Source: Dicyema japonicum (taxonomy: Eukaryota > Dicyemida > Rhombozoa > Dicyemidae). Taken from it: a DNA stretch of 64,000 nt. Where the stretch lies: contig RDEW01000032.1 of assembly GCA_011109175.1 (NCBI GenBank), positions 1-64,000 of the forward strand. Reading direction: 5' to 3'. The notes beneath the pieces are model-generated. The model saw only the letters and a list, made by a program, of their open reading frames with translations, did no database searches and was not told where the DNA came from. The translations under genes were made by a program, and so were the position numbers. This document shows positions 34,310-46,430 of this stretch, piece by piece; within the stretch, counting starts at the first letter, position 1, and every line of letters starts with the position of its first letter.

Positions 34310-34800
34310 GATTTAATTTGAATTAATAAAAGTGAAGTTCTTGGTAAAGAAGTTATAGACACCATCATAGCTAAATGCCTTCCCATTTGGAAGGATCTTT
34401 ATTGTATCAGTGATTACCTCCTTCGTAAAATCAGAATATGATTTCTCTGATCCAGTCCCTCTTTTACTAATTAAGAAATTGCTCTCATTTGGTTCTACCT
34501 TATTCCATATGTTAGTCCAAAAAGGAAAACATTCCTGCTCATTGAAAATAAGGAACTAATTCTTATCATCTCCATTGATATTTCTATAAAATCGTCTTCT
34601 ATTTAATTCGAAGATAACATGTCTTTTCTAAATCCCTTTTTCGACCCATAAATTCTCAATTTTCTCAAAAATCTTGATTTTGTAGCCATCATATGAAGCA
34701 AGTCTTTGAATTCTCCCCGCTTCGATTTTTTAAATCAATATACATTTGGAAGTATTCCGTATTTTTACGTCAAAATGCTTATTCCGTTATTTTTTAAGTA
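34310..34800 (-). mobile_element. LINE family F2 fragment (linker before RT)
   Basis: Minus strand encodes FWTNIWNKVEPN, then FLISKRGTGS, then ILPNGKAFSYDGVYNFFTKNF. The last block matches the conserved 'NWKAPGPDGIQNYWIKK' linker just before the RT of the R2-like DDLKLY lineage, the same family as 4350-5655. Several shifts; no RT follows. Confidence 0.6.
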
Positions 34801-35189
34801 TTTTTTTACACGATATTGGAGGAAGCAAGCACTTAAAATTCGTATCGGATTTCGATGTCGCGAATATTAAATAAAAGCGTTCGTAATCAAAGACAAAGCA
34901 CTATTTGGAAGTCATTTAAATCTGGATTTGAGACTCAACGAAAACATTGAAGTCTATTTCGTCTCGACAAACTCGACATACAAACTTGCACGAATATGGA
35001 ACTAACAAACTTAATCATTAAGGCAATCAAATATTGACTTAAAAAAATTGACTTTAAAAAATAGTTAAATTGTTGAACCTAAAAATTAAAAGAAGGTTTT
35101 TTTTTTCTTAAAACTCAAAATAAGATGAGATTTTATGGTTTCCGAAGTAACAGAATAAAAATAAAGAGGTATATTTGCAGATTAAATTG
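34801..35189. other. AT-rich intergenic DNA, no gene seen
   Basis: No open frame of interest on either strand. Runs of A and T increase toward 35100. Confidence 0.5.
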
Positions 35190-37000
35190 ACTCGACATGA
35201 ACAATTAAAAAGCATTTAGTGATAGATCTTTTTAGAATAATTTTTTAATGTATAACGTTTTATTTTTCAGAATTGGGTCGACCCAATTCTTAATTTTCAT
35301 TAATTGTCATAAAATTATTCACTCTCTAAAAACTGAATATAGAAGTATCCAAAACAGAATGAACTTCTTACAAGGACTTTTATGAATAATCTTTTCATTT
35401 TTAGTAAAAAACTCTATGTCTCAGGAAATTAGGTCAACATAGTTTACATATATTATTTCTTCTATCTTTTTTGTTATAGCGTCCTGGATTCCTTCATAAC
35501 TGCTTGAAATTTTATTATTCCAATAAAAACAAACGATAACCATGCTTGTCTCAGATTTTTGTGTAGGTTTTTTTAATCTTATAAAATTAGAGGTAGAATT
35601 CTAATCATTCTAAAACTTGCTTATCCAGAAATATTTTATTAATTTTGTTCAAAAAGTTTTTCCAGAATTTTAGCAGAATATTGTTTCGCTTGTTTTTCTT
35701 AAATAAATGACGATCTTTCTATACAAGGGGAGTTTGGATGTAACTTCAATACATATATCTGACAGGTTTGAACTGAAAATATGCGTTTTCTCTAAGAAAT
35801 AATCTCATCATTTCGCTTTTGGAGAAATTAAGAATAACAGCAATTAAGATTGTCATTCATTAATAGCAGGATGAGATCTAAGAGAAAAAACGGCTGGTGA
35901 ATCCATTACGAAAATTGAAATTTTATAAAGATATCTTAGATCTCTGACTCGTATATTCTAGCTAAATTATGTCTAAAAAATTAACATAATTCCACGAAAT
36001 TTGGTTTTCTAAGTTACAGAAATACCATTTGTCAAAAAAGTTTATGATTGCATGATATAGTGTCTTATAAGGTATATTAAAATGCCTGACATGATCAACT
36101 GATAAGAAATTAGTAGTAGATCATTTATAAAATAATTTTGCAATTTATAATGTTTTATTTTTTAGAATTGGGTCGACCCACTTCTTGATTTTCATTAATT
36201 GTCATAAAAAATTTCACTCTTCAATAACTAAATATAGAAGCATCCAAAACAGAATGAACATCATTATAAGTACTTTTAAAAATTATCTGGTGCATTTTAG
36301 TGCTTAAACGCTATGTCTTGAGAAACTAGGTCAATATATTCTACATATATTATTTCTTCTATCTTTCTTGGGCATAGTGTCCTAGGTTCTTCATAAATGC
36401 TTCCCAATATACTGTGAACAGTAAAAAAAGTCTTTTTAGGAATGCCCATGTTTGTCACAAAATTTTGATATGTTTTTCCGAATCTCACGAAGAACTCATG
36501 AAAATAAAATTCTAATCTCTCTAAGACTTATTTGCCAGTACTTTTAACAATGAATTTAGCAGTTTAATGAATAGATACTCGAAAATTAAAAATTTGCGAA
36601 AGCAGACTGCGCAGGTTATTTAGGTATATCGATTCTTAGCTTTCTGGGATGCGGTTGACGGACATCACCATTGAAAAGCTCATGTATGCATAGAATTATC
36701 ATTTTCCAATCGAATAAACAATTCATCTCCTAATTTTTGTACAATGGATTCAATCTAAGACTGAATTCATTGTTCTGATTTACATTAAATGAATGATGGT
36801 CTTTCTATTTAAGATGTACTCTATGCTATTTATATGAAGTGATCGAGCTGAAGAGAGGAGTCCCATAGGGATCGGCTTTTTTCTCTAAAAAAGATATCTA
36901 ATAACGGTACTAGGTAAATTGAGAATTATGGCAATTAAGCTCGTCATTCAGGAATAAAGGATGAGATCTTTAGCAAAGAAGCAAAATTACGTCAAAAAAT
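35190..37000. repeat. Two diverged tandem units of about 0.9 kb upstream of adhesion GPCR 2
   Basis: Unit A (about 35190-36100) and unit B (about 36101-37000) share words in the same order: AATTGGGTCGACCCA (35272 / 36165), ttttcattaattgtcat, tccaaaacagaatgaac, then a minus-strand coding-like piece KIEEIIYV-x-Y-x-DL, and ggatgagatct near the end. In unit B the minus-strand frame 36297-36488 (PKKTFFTVHSILGSIYEEP) is open; in unit A it has a stop. This could be a decayed duplicated gene of unknown family or a repeat. The end of unit B runs into the receptor's 5' flank. Confidence 0.7.
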
Positions 37001-37065
37001 TAACATATTTCTATGAAATAATTTACATTTATATTTAAGAACAAACCCATAAATTATTTAAGATA

Positions 37066-39412
37066 ATGAATTTTTTATGTTGGTTTCTTATTTTAAAAAT
37101 TTCAAATGATGAAATAATAGTTGATAGGGAATTTGAGTTGTGCTTAGTTGAAAGTGAATTTGATACTTGTATATATATAAATTATTAATAGGTCTTAAAC
37201 GATTAATAACTTTAATTAGTCAGGAACAAAATTATTTGGAATATTTAAATTACTTATATCGCACAAAAGTAAAATTTTCATAATTTTTAGATTAATGATG
37301 CTAATAGAGAAGTTTTCTTTGAAAATGTAGAGTCAACACCCTTTTTGAGTTTAGAGATATCTATTTGCCAAATAATGGCCTTCAATTTTAATGATATTCA
37401 ATTTAAGAAGTTTGTAAACGATACCATAAAAGAAGAATTAAGAAACAAATTACAAAATATTTTCTTTTTAGAAAATTATTTTAAAAATAGAAATACGTCG
37501 AAAATAATTTATGTTAATAATTCTGCTTATGATGCTAATTGTATAAATGAAAATAATAAGTTTATAAATTTTGAAATGATAATTGAGCATTTACGAAACG
37601 AAAGACCAAATGAAAAAATTACAGATATTTTATTTGAGTCGATGGATGATTTCGTCAATGAATATTTAAATAACTTGATAAATGGAGGGATTCTATCAAA
37701 CTTTCAAATCTTCGTTAAAATAATCGGACCTGATTATAAATTGGAAAAATTAGCAGGTTAGTCTTTTTTTAATTCTAAGATGAATTGATAAATACGGATC
37801 ACAGCGATGAGGTTTTGATTTTAAATAATAATATTAGAACGGTCAAAATGTTAAAAATTTTTTGGAATTACTTGAATTAACAGGTAAACTATCAAATGAT
37901 ACAGCGTCTAAAGCAAGAAAAGCTATTTTTGATCCAGTGAATGGCATTCCTCCAGATAGTAATCTAAAATATGAAGTCATCGATAAAATAGTGGTAAGAA
38001 ATTCAAAATTTTCTTCAAAAAATAATGTCTCTGGAGAAATCGAATTACTTACTGAAGATCCTACCGAAAGTAATTTTATAAATAAATCGAGTTCGCGTGG
38101 TTGTTCATAATGAAAGCAAATTAACTCCTACAAATGGAACATCTCCACAATCGCTTCAAGTTTCGATTGTCGCTCAGTTTGAAATAAAATCTTTATCATT
38201 AAAATTTCCAATACATTCAAATTATAGTGAATATACTAATAAAGTAGCAAAACATATTAATTACAGGGGTTTACTCCAAAGTGTGTATTTTACAACAACG
38301 AAACTGGCCTTTGGGAAATTGTGGGTATAATAGAAATTTCTGGATCGTTTTATGTCTGTAAATCTCTGCATTTGACAAGTTTTGCTATTCTATTTGTAAT
38401 TATCATTTTCACGTTAGGGTCCAATAACTTCGTCTGAATTTAAAAATGATGCAACTACAGTCATTACAATAATTGGAATTTCTTTCTCCACAGTCGCTAT
38501 AATAATTTCATTTATTATATTTATACTCAAAATTAGGTTGGTATTATTTATTTACTTCAGACTTTTGAAGATTCTATTTTTCAAATTTTTTTACTTAATT
38601 TGAAAACATCAATTTTGATGTTGAACATGGTGTTTATTTTTGGAATCATTTATTCTTCAGAAAAAAGTTATGTAGAGTGTGTAACAGTTGGAGTTTTACT
38701 CCACTATGGAATTTTGTCTCAATTTTTATGGATGTTCACAATATCATATGTCCATTATTTAAAATTTAACAAAGTAATTGGAGTCAACATAAAATATTTG
38801 AAGGTCAAAGCATTTGTTATTAGTTGGGGTTTTATTTTAGTTTTATTTGTAATTAGGTTCCACTCTTCATTGTCGGTTTAATTTTAATAATAAATAAAAA
38901 TTTATTATTCCGAAGGGAAATGCCTGATTTCTGGAATTAGCTTTTATTTGGGGTTGCTTAGTCCGATTATAATCTGTCTGCTTTTAAATTTTATGTTATA
39001 CATTCTTTGATGTGTGGATTTATGAAAACTAAAACACCAATAAATACAAATTCAATTAAAAACAAAATTTTATTTTCACTTTTCATTTTTTCAGGTAAAA
39101 TTAAAATATATTTTAGGACTTCCATGGATTTTATTATTTTTTGTAAGATTTAGCACGGTGTTAGAATATATTTTTATTATATTCGTTAGTTTTCAAGAGT
39201 TGCTCATTCTCCTTTTAAATATTATGAATTTAAAACAAACATTAATTAAAAAAATAAATCCAATAAATGATAACGAACAACTTACAAACACAAATAATCT
39301 TACTTTAGAAAATGACAATGAAAATTTACCTTTAACGAATTCAAATTTTTTACTAAGGCCTATAAATTTATTTATTACAAAAATTTTATTTCCAATAAAC
39401 AATAAAATTTAA
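37066..39412 (+). CDS. Adhesion-type GPCR, copy 2 (intact N-terminal half, frame-broken after TM3)
   Basis: From ATG at 37066: MNFLCWFLILK leader, then introns of 23 (37169) and 22 nt (37269). An extracellular exon holds FLSLEISICQIMAF...YLNNLINGGILSN, with further introns of about 23, 26 and 22 nt, then RVVVHNESKLTP. A 23-nt intron precedes the GPS (KCVFYNNETGLWEI ... CKSLHLTSFAIL, cleavage site at 38369-38377). TM1-TM3 match copy 1 (CVTVGVLLHYGILSQFLWM). After the TM4 intron, 2-base losses near 38867 and 38900 and one near 39008 break the frame. TM6 and TM7 (YIFIIFVSFQELLILLLN) and a polar tail are still recognisable. Class B2, no extra N-terminal domains identified. Confidence 0.86.
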
Positions 39413-40015
39413 CAAGACGATGAATTCACAGTAATTAATATTTCTAACGTTATTTATTATCTTAGTTTATTTTGTTTGTTTGCTAACTATGTTCATATAT
39501 CAACATCTAAATATAATCATAAAAATATCTTCCTATTATTATATTATTTAAGCACTTCACGAGAGCCATATTAATTATAGCCCCGCATGTGCAGCAAAAG
39601 AAACAAGGTTAGATGTCATCTTTTTCCATGCTCCCCTGTTCATAGCCAAGGCTCTCATGCTGTCCAGGTCGTCGGCATTTATTAGATTTTTTTTGATCTT
39701 GACCAGGTCTTTTATATATCTTCCTATACATGTAGTTATTTTAGTTGATTTTCTAAGTTTTTTTAATTTCTTGATAGAGTTGATTTGTATTCTAATCTCA
39801 ATGCATTAACACTTTTCTTCTAGTTTCTGATGCTTTCCATGTGTGTTATCCGATCCACAAAAATCACCCTTCCAGATAAGGAATGGGTATTATTTCCACT
39901 AATAAAATTTTTCACCTTAAAAAGAACTAAAACTTTATTTTCAGAAGTAAGAACAGCAATATCAGTTAATTACATTGAAAGTAGCTCTTTACTTTTTGTT
40001 CGTGAATTATTATAA

Positions 40016-42250
40016 TAGCACTTTCGAAGAACCAAAAATGTATTTTATTTAATTAAGGTTCCGCTTTTGCCGTATTTTTCTTCAGGTTATTTTTTTCCCA
40101 CAATTCTCTTGACCAACTTCCTCCATGCTCCGCGGTTACACGCAGTTATTCCAAGCGTATCCAGATCATCTCCAGTTTTCAGCTTTCGTCCTACATTGGT
40201 CAGGTCCTTGTGTAGAACCTCTGGCAAAGTTATGCGAGGTCTTCCACGGAACGAGGTATTCACTTCTGGGCAGAAATAGTTATCCATTGCTATTTTAGCA
40301 GGCGTCATCTGACTCATTCGAAGGATGTGACCAAACAGACGCAATCTTGATTCCAGGATATCCAGACTCAATGGTCTTGTATCACATCTTTGTATAGATT
40401 CTTGTTTGTAATTTTTTTCGGCCAGTTGATGCCAAGCAACAGTCGGAGTTGCTTACGATGGAAGACATCTAGTTTGTCCATTACCGCTTCTGAGACACCC
40501 CAGGTTGCAGCGTTGTACATTAGGACTGGTTTCACGAAGGCATTGTATAGTCTCACACGTAATTGTGTGCTAATTTGTTTACGATGATTCCAGACTACTC
40601 TCATTTTTCTAAAGGCCGCGACGGACAATATATTCCTGTTAGTGATATCCTCAGCGTCTCCGAGCAACGACCCCAATTTTTTACAGTATCTCCATTTTTA
40701 TCAGTTCGTGTTAGTTCACGGCGTATGGTAGTTGTCTCCGTCTTTTCCGTATTGATTTTGATGAACCATTTTTCTAAGACATCTGGCATTTTTGTCCGTC
40801 TGAAGCCTCTGAGTGCCGCCTCCAGATATGTCACAAAAAGTACCGGTGACAAGGAATTCCCTGCGGTACCCCGAACGTTGTCTCGAATGGGACAGACTCC
40901 AAATTTCCAAAACGTACACTTAGCTGCGTTGTTCCAAGTGATAGGCGGATCATTCTGACACTGTCCTCGTCAACCAACTTCTCCAAGATATCCAAAAGTC
41001 TCCCTCTATGTATAGAGTCAAAGGCTTTGGACATATCCATGCCAAGGATGCCAATAGCCCCCTTGTACTTTCGATGTGTTGCGCAAAGCCATCGATGTCC
41101 CAGACCACATCAGCTGTAGATCTCCCTGACCTGAATCCGCTTTGACCGTGAGAGAAAGTTCTCGATGTCAGATCCAATCCTGTTCAGCACTATAAGTGAT
41201 AGTGTCTTGCGTAGAGTCGTCAATAGTACGATGGGTCTTAAATTCGTTAAAAAGCTTTTAGCTTTGCCCGGTTTTTGTAGTGCAATTAGTGTGCCATTAC
41301 CCACATCGAGTAGTAAGTTGTATTTGAATGTTTTGTTGTTTATCTCAGTTAATAGCTCAGAGATCTCGGTCGGTGCATATTTGAGAAGTTCTGCATTTAT
41401 GTTGTCAGGACCAGCAGCTCTATTGTTGTTCAGTTTGTCCAGGGCTTTTTTTGTTTCCAGAATCGTTATCGGAATATTTAGTTCTCGTGCTTCACCATCG
41501 AATTGTTTGATGTTTTCCCCGTGGTTTTGATTGAAGGCCTGCTGATAATGACTGGATATGGCCGATAGAATTTCATTTTTGTTTAACATAGTCTTTCCAA
41601 ACTGATCATGTATTGTGATTTTTGATGACTGCGTGTCTCTATGTAGTAGGTGAACAGCCTTGAACATCTGCGCTCCGTTTTTGAGCCTTTCTACTTCTTT
41701 AGCCATTCCAACAAGTTTATTTTCCTTTATTTCCCTCGTTCTTTTCTTTATTTTATACAGGGTTTGGTTCCGCATGACTCTTAGAGTGTGTTCCTTTGCC
41801 TGGTCCTGGCAGGTTTCGACCTGTAAACGTAGGTTCCTCTGCAATTTGGATAGTTCTTCAAGCTCGTGGTCATAGTGCCCGTTGAAATGCTTCGGTTTTA
41901 CTCCGACTGTTGAATGGGCCGCGCACTTTATTGCATCGATGGTGTCTTGCCACAGCTCCCCAGGCATTTTTTCTTTATTCCACTGTCTGATCTTTTCTCT
42001 CAATGTATTTTGATAGCTTTCCCGACTCGGTCCCACCATGCAGAGTTGCTCTACTGCGAACCTCCCCTCAGATATCCTCATGCCAGCCGCTTTGGAAACC
42101 CCAAAATATCGTTTGAAAAGGAAACGTGCCACAACCAATCTGTGATCACTATCTACTAGTGTCCCACTGTAGCTCCGAGAATCTGTTAGCAGTGCCTTGT
42201 AGGCTTGTTTGCAGATAATGTAATCTATTTGGTTATATATAGGCTTGATA
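40016..42250 (-). mobile_element. LINE family F1, copy d: end of endonuclease, RT with deleted active site
   Basis: Minus strand from 42250: YSGTLVDSDHRLVV (endonuclease SDH motif), a long linker (342-codon open frame to 41110) with NNNRAAGPDNINAELLKYAP, then RPIVLLTTLRKTLSLIV and FSHGQSGFRSGRSTADVVW. The catalytic MDMSKAFDSIH (motif A) and GVPQG (motif B) follow. LSPVLFVTYLEAALRGF then runs straight into KWFIKINTEKTE: the segment that should hold YADD is missing. The C-terminal FGHILRMS...RGRPRITLP...NRGAWRKL is preserved down to 40087. Broken by shifts near 41100 and 40860. It sits inside repeat block D1. Confidence 0.9.
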
Positions 42251-42264
42251 GTCCAGAAAACAAT

Positions 42265-42425
42265 GAGTTCCAGAAAACAATATAGTTCCGCACTGTTGAA
42301 ACACTGATGACGGCGTCACTCGTCAACACCAAAGCATGTGTGGAACCATCAACCGAACGGGGGTGGAGTGAATCGAACCTTAATTCATGATTATTACACT
42401 GTTCCATCAGGCCTACAACCAATAA
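42265..42425 (-). mobile_element. SINE-A copy in D1
   Basis: Minus strand: a tRNA-like head with GGTTCGATTCAC (B box, about 42367-42378), body with TGACGCCGTCATCAGTG. The same insertion lies in D2 at 46265-46430. Only a scrap of the site is left in D3. Confidence 0.75.
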
Positions 42426-43087
42426 TGGAGTTTTAATAATGTTGATCGCAACATAAATATTTAAACAGTCTCAGAAATAAAAATGACCCTAGTTTCAAAA
42501 GTAGGGTAATTTTTACTTGACCTAAAAATTTAAAATTTTGACGTAATTTTTGACATAGATATCAGTAAAAAGTCCTGGAAAAATACAAGTTGTGAAGAAG
42601 TATTATATAAAAAAATTCAATGCACATCAATCAGATAGAATACATCTGGGTACATCTGAAATCGACAAAGAATGTTCTTGAACAACTGCAAACTCTTAAG
42701 TGAATAGTTTAACAAATAATCGAAGAGAATAATTTCGGAAACGAATCATTTAACTGTCACAGGCATTCTGACTCGAGTTTAAATTGTATTATCTAACGAC
42801 TCAGTAACCCATTCTCTTAATCGATCGAGAATTTTCGAAAAAAAGATGCTTCTAGTGAATAAAAAATAGGAGACGGACCGAGACAAGAGAAAGAGAGATC
42901 CCCTTAGGGTTGTGTAGAAGGTAGAAACGACAAGAGAAGAGATGGCCTGTATGTGTTATCTGAATATTACTATTAAATGTTTTCTTAAATATTTTAAAGT
43001 TAAATATTTTTAAACCAAGAAGTTTTAAATTTATTAAAACCCAACTAAATAACCCAGATTAGTAAGTTAGTAAAGGCAAAGTTTTTA

Positions 43088-43596
43088 TCAAATTAATTTC
43101 GGGCATTTACCAAGATAGACGCAGTATTGTACGGCAAAACTTAATAGTTCATATTTTTTGTAGCTCACATACGCCTCCTAATTTATTAATATAAAACTTT
43201 ATGATTGATATATCAATTTTTTCATTAATGCAAAATTTACAGTCATTAGCAATTCCGCGAAAGTTTTTACTACCATAATTGTTTCGATCATGGTGGTATT
43301 TCTTTTCATGATTTTTATGGAAGTGATCAGAATTACGATGTCCTCGAACTTGTTCATGTTCATCAGCATTTACGTAGAACTCATCATCACCATAATTGTT
43401 TCTATTATGGTTGTATTTTTTCCCATAATGATTTTTATAAAAGTGATGAGAATTATGATGTCCTCGATCTTGTTCGTGTTTATTATCATTTATATCCAAC
43501 TCCTATTTATCACGATAAACCCTTTTAGCATTTGAAATCTGTGATAATAATATAATTCCTTTAATTAATAGGCAAAAAACCAATTAGACCAATCAT
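43088..43596 (-). pseudogene. His/Asn-rich repeat protein, D1 copy (nonsense and frameshift)
   Basis: Homologous to the D2 gene at 47088-47601. Relative to that copy, a tyrosine codon just after VYRDK is a TAG stop, and a T is lost near 43205, shifting the C-terminus. The His/Asn-rich repeats (HEQDRGHHNSHH, YGDDEFYVNADEHEQVRGHRN) remain open from 43499 to 43149. Confidence 0.7.
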
Positions 43597-44159
43597 TTCT
43601 GCCAACTAAGAATTATTTATGCATTTTATTATAAATTTATGGTTCGCCATTAATAAAAATAAAATATATATTTAATATTTATATTTAAAGTTAGTAATTT
43701 TAATAGTAAATAACTAATTTATCAATTTATTATTTATGTTGATAACAAACTCTGAAAATGTCTGCTTTAAAACGAGCTTTCTGAGTTCGTTACCATATGA
43801 TCATTAACCAACAAGAAAAATCAACATGTACCAGGTAAGAAATGTTTATTGTTAAAATCAAAATGTCAAACATCGATCACACAAACTGCATGTATATTCA
43901 CATTCAGAATGGCGAGCGAGATTAGTTCAAATAACCAGCAGCGCTCAAGGGAATCTCCTGTTAGTACAGAAATCCGATTCCCTAGAAGATTCCAAGAATT
44001 TCAGTCTCTCAAGAGCAATGTTTAAATAAAATTAATTATTGGAACGAATGTCAAAATATCAATTACATAAAATATTTGTAATTAACTTGTATTCACGACA
44101 GTCAAGGATGAAATGTTTGATAATAAAGAAAAAGTGAGATTATTGCCGAACATTTTTCA

Positions 44160-45690
44160 GGACTTTTGAATGAAAAGTGAAACCTAAATGTGGAGCCATT
44201 TGAAAATACCAAGAAGTCTGAATCTAATATCTACAAAGGAAACTAACCTGGCAATCATTAAATTAACAACAACAGGCAGCGGGAAGACAACATACATGGA
44301 GAAATGATCAATGTATGCACCAGGCGAACTGACAACCCTCATTACAAAGTTTTCAATAAGGTATTTGAGACGCATTCCCCTTGAAACTTGGTGATGGAAT
44401 TTTGATTCCTTTGCATAAACCAGGAAAGAGTAAGGGACCGATAAAAAATCTTAGACCTGTGATATTACTGGGATCATTGAGGGAAAAACTATCTCTGATA
44501 ACCCTTAGTCGGATATCTTCTGATGTTTATGAATTTTTGTCGCCGGGACAGAGTGGGTTCAGAAAGGGACGCTCGACCGCAGATGCTGTTTGGTCCCACA
44601 GGTGGAGATGTGCCGTTTGTCAACGATATAAGAGTGATTTTAAAATTTTGGGAGTTGACATGTCTAGTCCGTTTGACAGTGTCAACAGAAAAACATTGTT
44701 GGACGATGCTGGCAGTTTTCTTGATGAAGATAACACAAGACTTGTTCGTTTCCTATTATCGAATATTGAAATAACTGTACGAGTTGGGAACTCAACATCG
44801 AAGCCTTTCGGGACAACAGTTGTAATACCTCAGGGAGTTCTATTCGTATACCTGGAAGCGGCATTGAGAGCTCTTAGAACAAAATGTGAAGGATACATGC
44901 CGATGGAAATTATATATGCAGATGACATAGATTTTGTGTCAGAAAATGATTTGGAACTTGGACTTGCTTTAGAAAAAATTTCTGGAGAATTTAAGAATTG
45001 GTCTCTGCGAGTTAATCAGGAAAAGACTGAACACATAAGAATCACAAGGGAATCAAAATATATTGATGAAAATTGGAGGAAAAAAAGGAAATTGGGATCC
45101 TTACTTGGTGATAGTGAGGACATGATGTATAGAAGAGTTCTAGCCACTCCCATGTATAAGAAAATGCAGAAGATATGGAGTCGACGAAAACTAATAAAAA
45201 CAAATCTCAGAATAAGACTATGCAAAGCATATATAAACTGGTGCATATGTACAACTCGGGTACATGGGGGTCACAGAGCTAGAGCTCAAGAAAATGGATA
45301 TATTTCATCGCAAACAATTACGCAATTTAATGGGCCTAGGTTGGCCCAAAAGATTTCAAATAAGAAATTATACTCTGTGGCATAATCGAAGCCAATAAGC
45401 ATCGATATTAATGAATCAAGTGGAGACTGTTCAGGGCACTTGCTCAGAATGGACATAAACGCCCCTGCTAATATAATAATGGACAATTACTTTAACAATG
45501 AGAACGAATTATCATTCAGAGGAAGACCCAGAGTCACTCTACCCATGGCTCTGAACAAGGATCTTAATGGATTAGAAGAAATATTAAATCTGCAGAAGAC
45601 CTAGAAGATCTAAGAACAGATGCGCAAAGCAGAGGCGATGGAGACGCCTAGTGAAGCAGATTGTAAACGTGTGGCACAAACGGGACCTTA
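44160..45690 (+). mobile_element. LINE family F1, copy e: RT with intact YADD
   Basis: Plus strand. A decayed linker (44250-44330) is followed by a 334-codon open frame (44381-45385): ILIPLHKPGKSKGP, RPVILLGSLREKLSLI, SPGQSGFRKGRSTADAVW, GVDMSSPFDSVNRK (motif A), VVIPQGVLFVYLEAALRAL (motif B, shortened), EIIYADDIDFVS (motif C, YADD at 44915-44926), RVNQEKTEHIRIT and KLGSLLGDSEDMMYRR. The C-terminal part (ENELSFRGRPRVTLP, EDLEDLRTDAQSRG) continues in another frame to about 45690. This is the best-preserved F1 RT here. It lies between D1 and D2 and has no endonuclease. Confidence 0.88.
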
Positions 45691-45774
45691 GTTAATATAA
45701 CGTTCTTTGGTTCTGTAAAAAGTGCTTTTTAATAATTAATAATAACATATGTGCCTTTTGAAGCCATGCTGCGT

Positions 45775-45960
45775 ATGAACCATAAAAGGCGCTGTCGTGA
45801 CTGCAAAGATCCAGTCACTCGGCCGATACGTGTTTGTGTGGGGTCGAGGGAGGATCATCGTCCAAAATGAGGTACCTGCTAGAGCGTGGTGGATCACGTG
45901 ATTAGTTAGTTTGTGTAACCGTGGTTTCTGGTGTTATTAATAAAACATCTAAATATATTA
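45775..45960 (+). repeat. Dispersed repeat R1, copy 4
   Basis: Contains GGGGTCGAGGGAGGATCATC and ends ATTAGTTAGTTTGTGTAACC, GTGGTTTCTGGTGTTATTAATAAA, matching the other R1 units. Confidence 0.65.
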
Positions 45961-46264
45961 TATAGAAATATATTTTTATACATGTAGTTACTTTCAGTTG
46001 ATTTTCTAAGTTCTTTTAATTTCTGTTAGACATGATTTGTATTCTAATCTCAATGCATTCACACTTTTTTGTTATTATCTTTTAGTTTCTGATGCTTTCC
46101 ATGTGTGTTATCCGATCCAAAAAATCACCTTTTTAGATAAGGAGTGGTATTGTTTCCACTATTTAAATTTTTCACCTTAGAAAGAACTCAAACTTTATTT
46201 TCAGAAGTAAGAACAGCAATGTCAGTTAATTACATTGAAAGTAGCTCTTTACTTTTTGTTTGTG

Positions 46265-46430
46265 AATGAGCTCCAGAAAACAATATAGTTCCGCACTGTT
46301 GAAACACTGATGACGGCGTCACTCGTCAACACCAAAGCATGTGTGGAACCATCAACCGAACTGGCAGTGGAGTGAGTCGAACCTTAATTCATGATTATTA
46401 CACTGTTCCATCAGGCCTACAACCAATAAG
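46265..46430 (-). mobile_element. SINE-A copy in D2
   Basis: Nearly identical to 42265-42425, with the same neighbours on both sides, so it was duplicated with the block rather than inserted independently. Confidence 0.75.

Larger units (their letters stand above)
39455..44085. repeat. Repeat block D, copy 1 (interrupted by LINE F1 insertions)
   Basis: The block starts in the flank of the receptor (tttgtttgtttgctaact, 39465). It resumes at 39723-40015 and 42255-44085 around LINE F1 insertions at 39540-39720 (a C-terminal scrap: DLDSMRALAMNRGAW, minus strand) and 40016-42250. Same order as D2 (45970-48995) and D3 (61405-64000): 5' words, SINE-A, Rep-C, an AT-rich spacer, the His/Asn-rich gene, then a small-ORF region. 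Confidence 0.85.

Noticed and set aside
43290-43535. Plus-strand hydrophobic 81-codon ORF (and its equivalents at 47205 and 62307)
   Set aside because: It is the antisense of the His/Asn-rich repeat protein; His/Asn codons read as Met/Ile/Val on the other strand.
44262-44300. Walker-A-like TTTGSGKTTY in the translated sequence
   Set aside because: It aligns with the degenerate LINE F1 linker motif (NNNRAAGPDNI in copy d) and sits directly before an F1 RT; no ATPase context.
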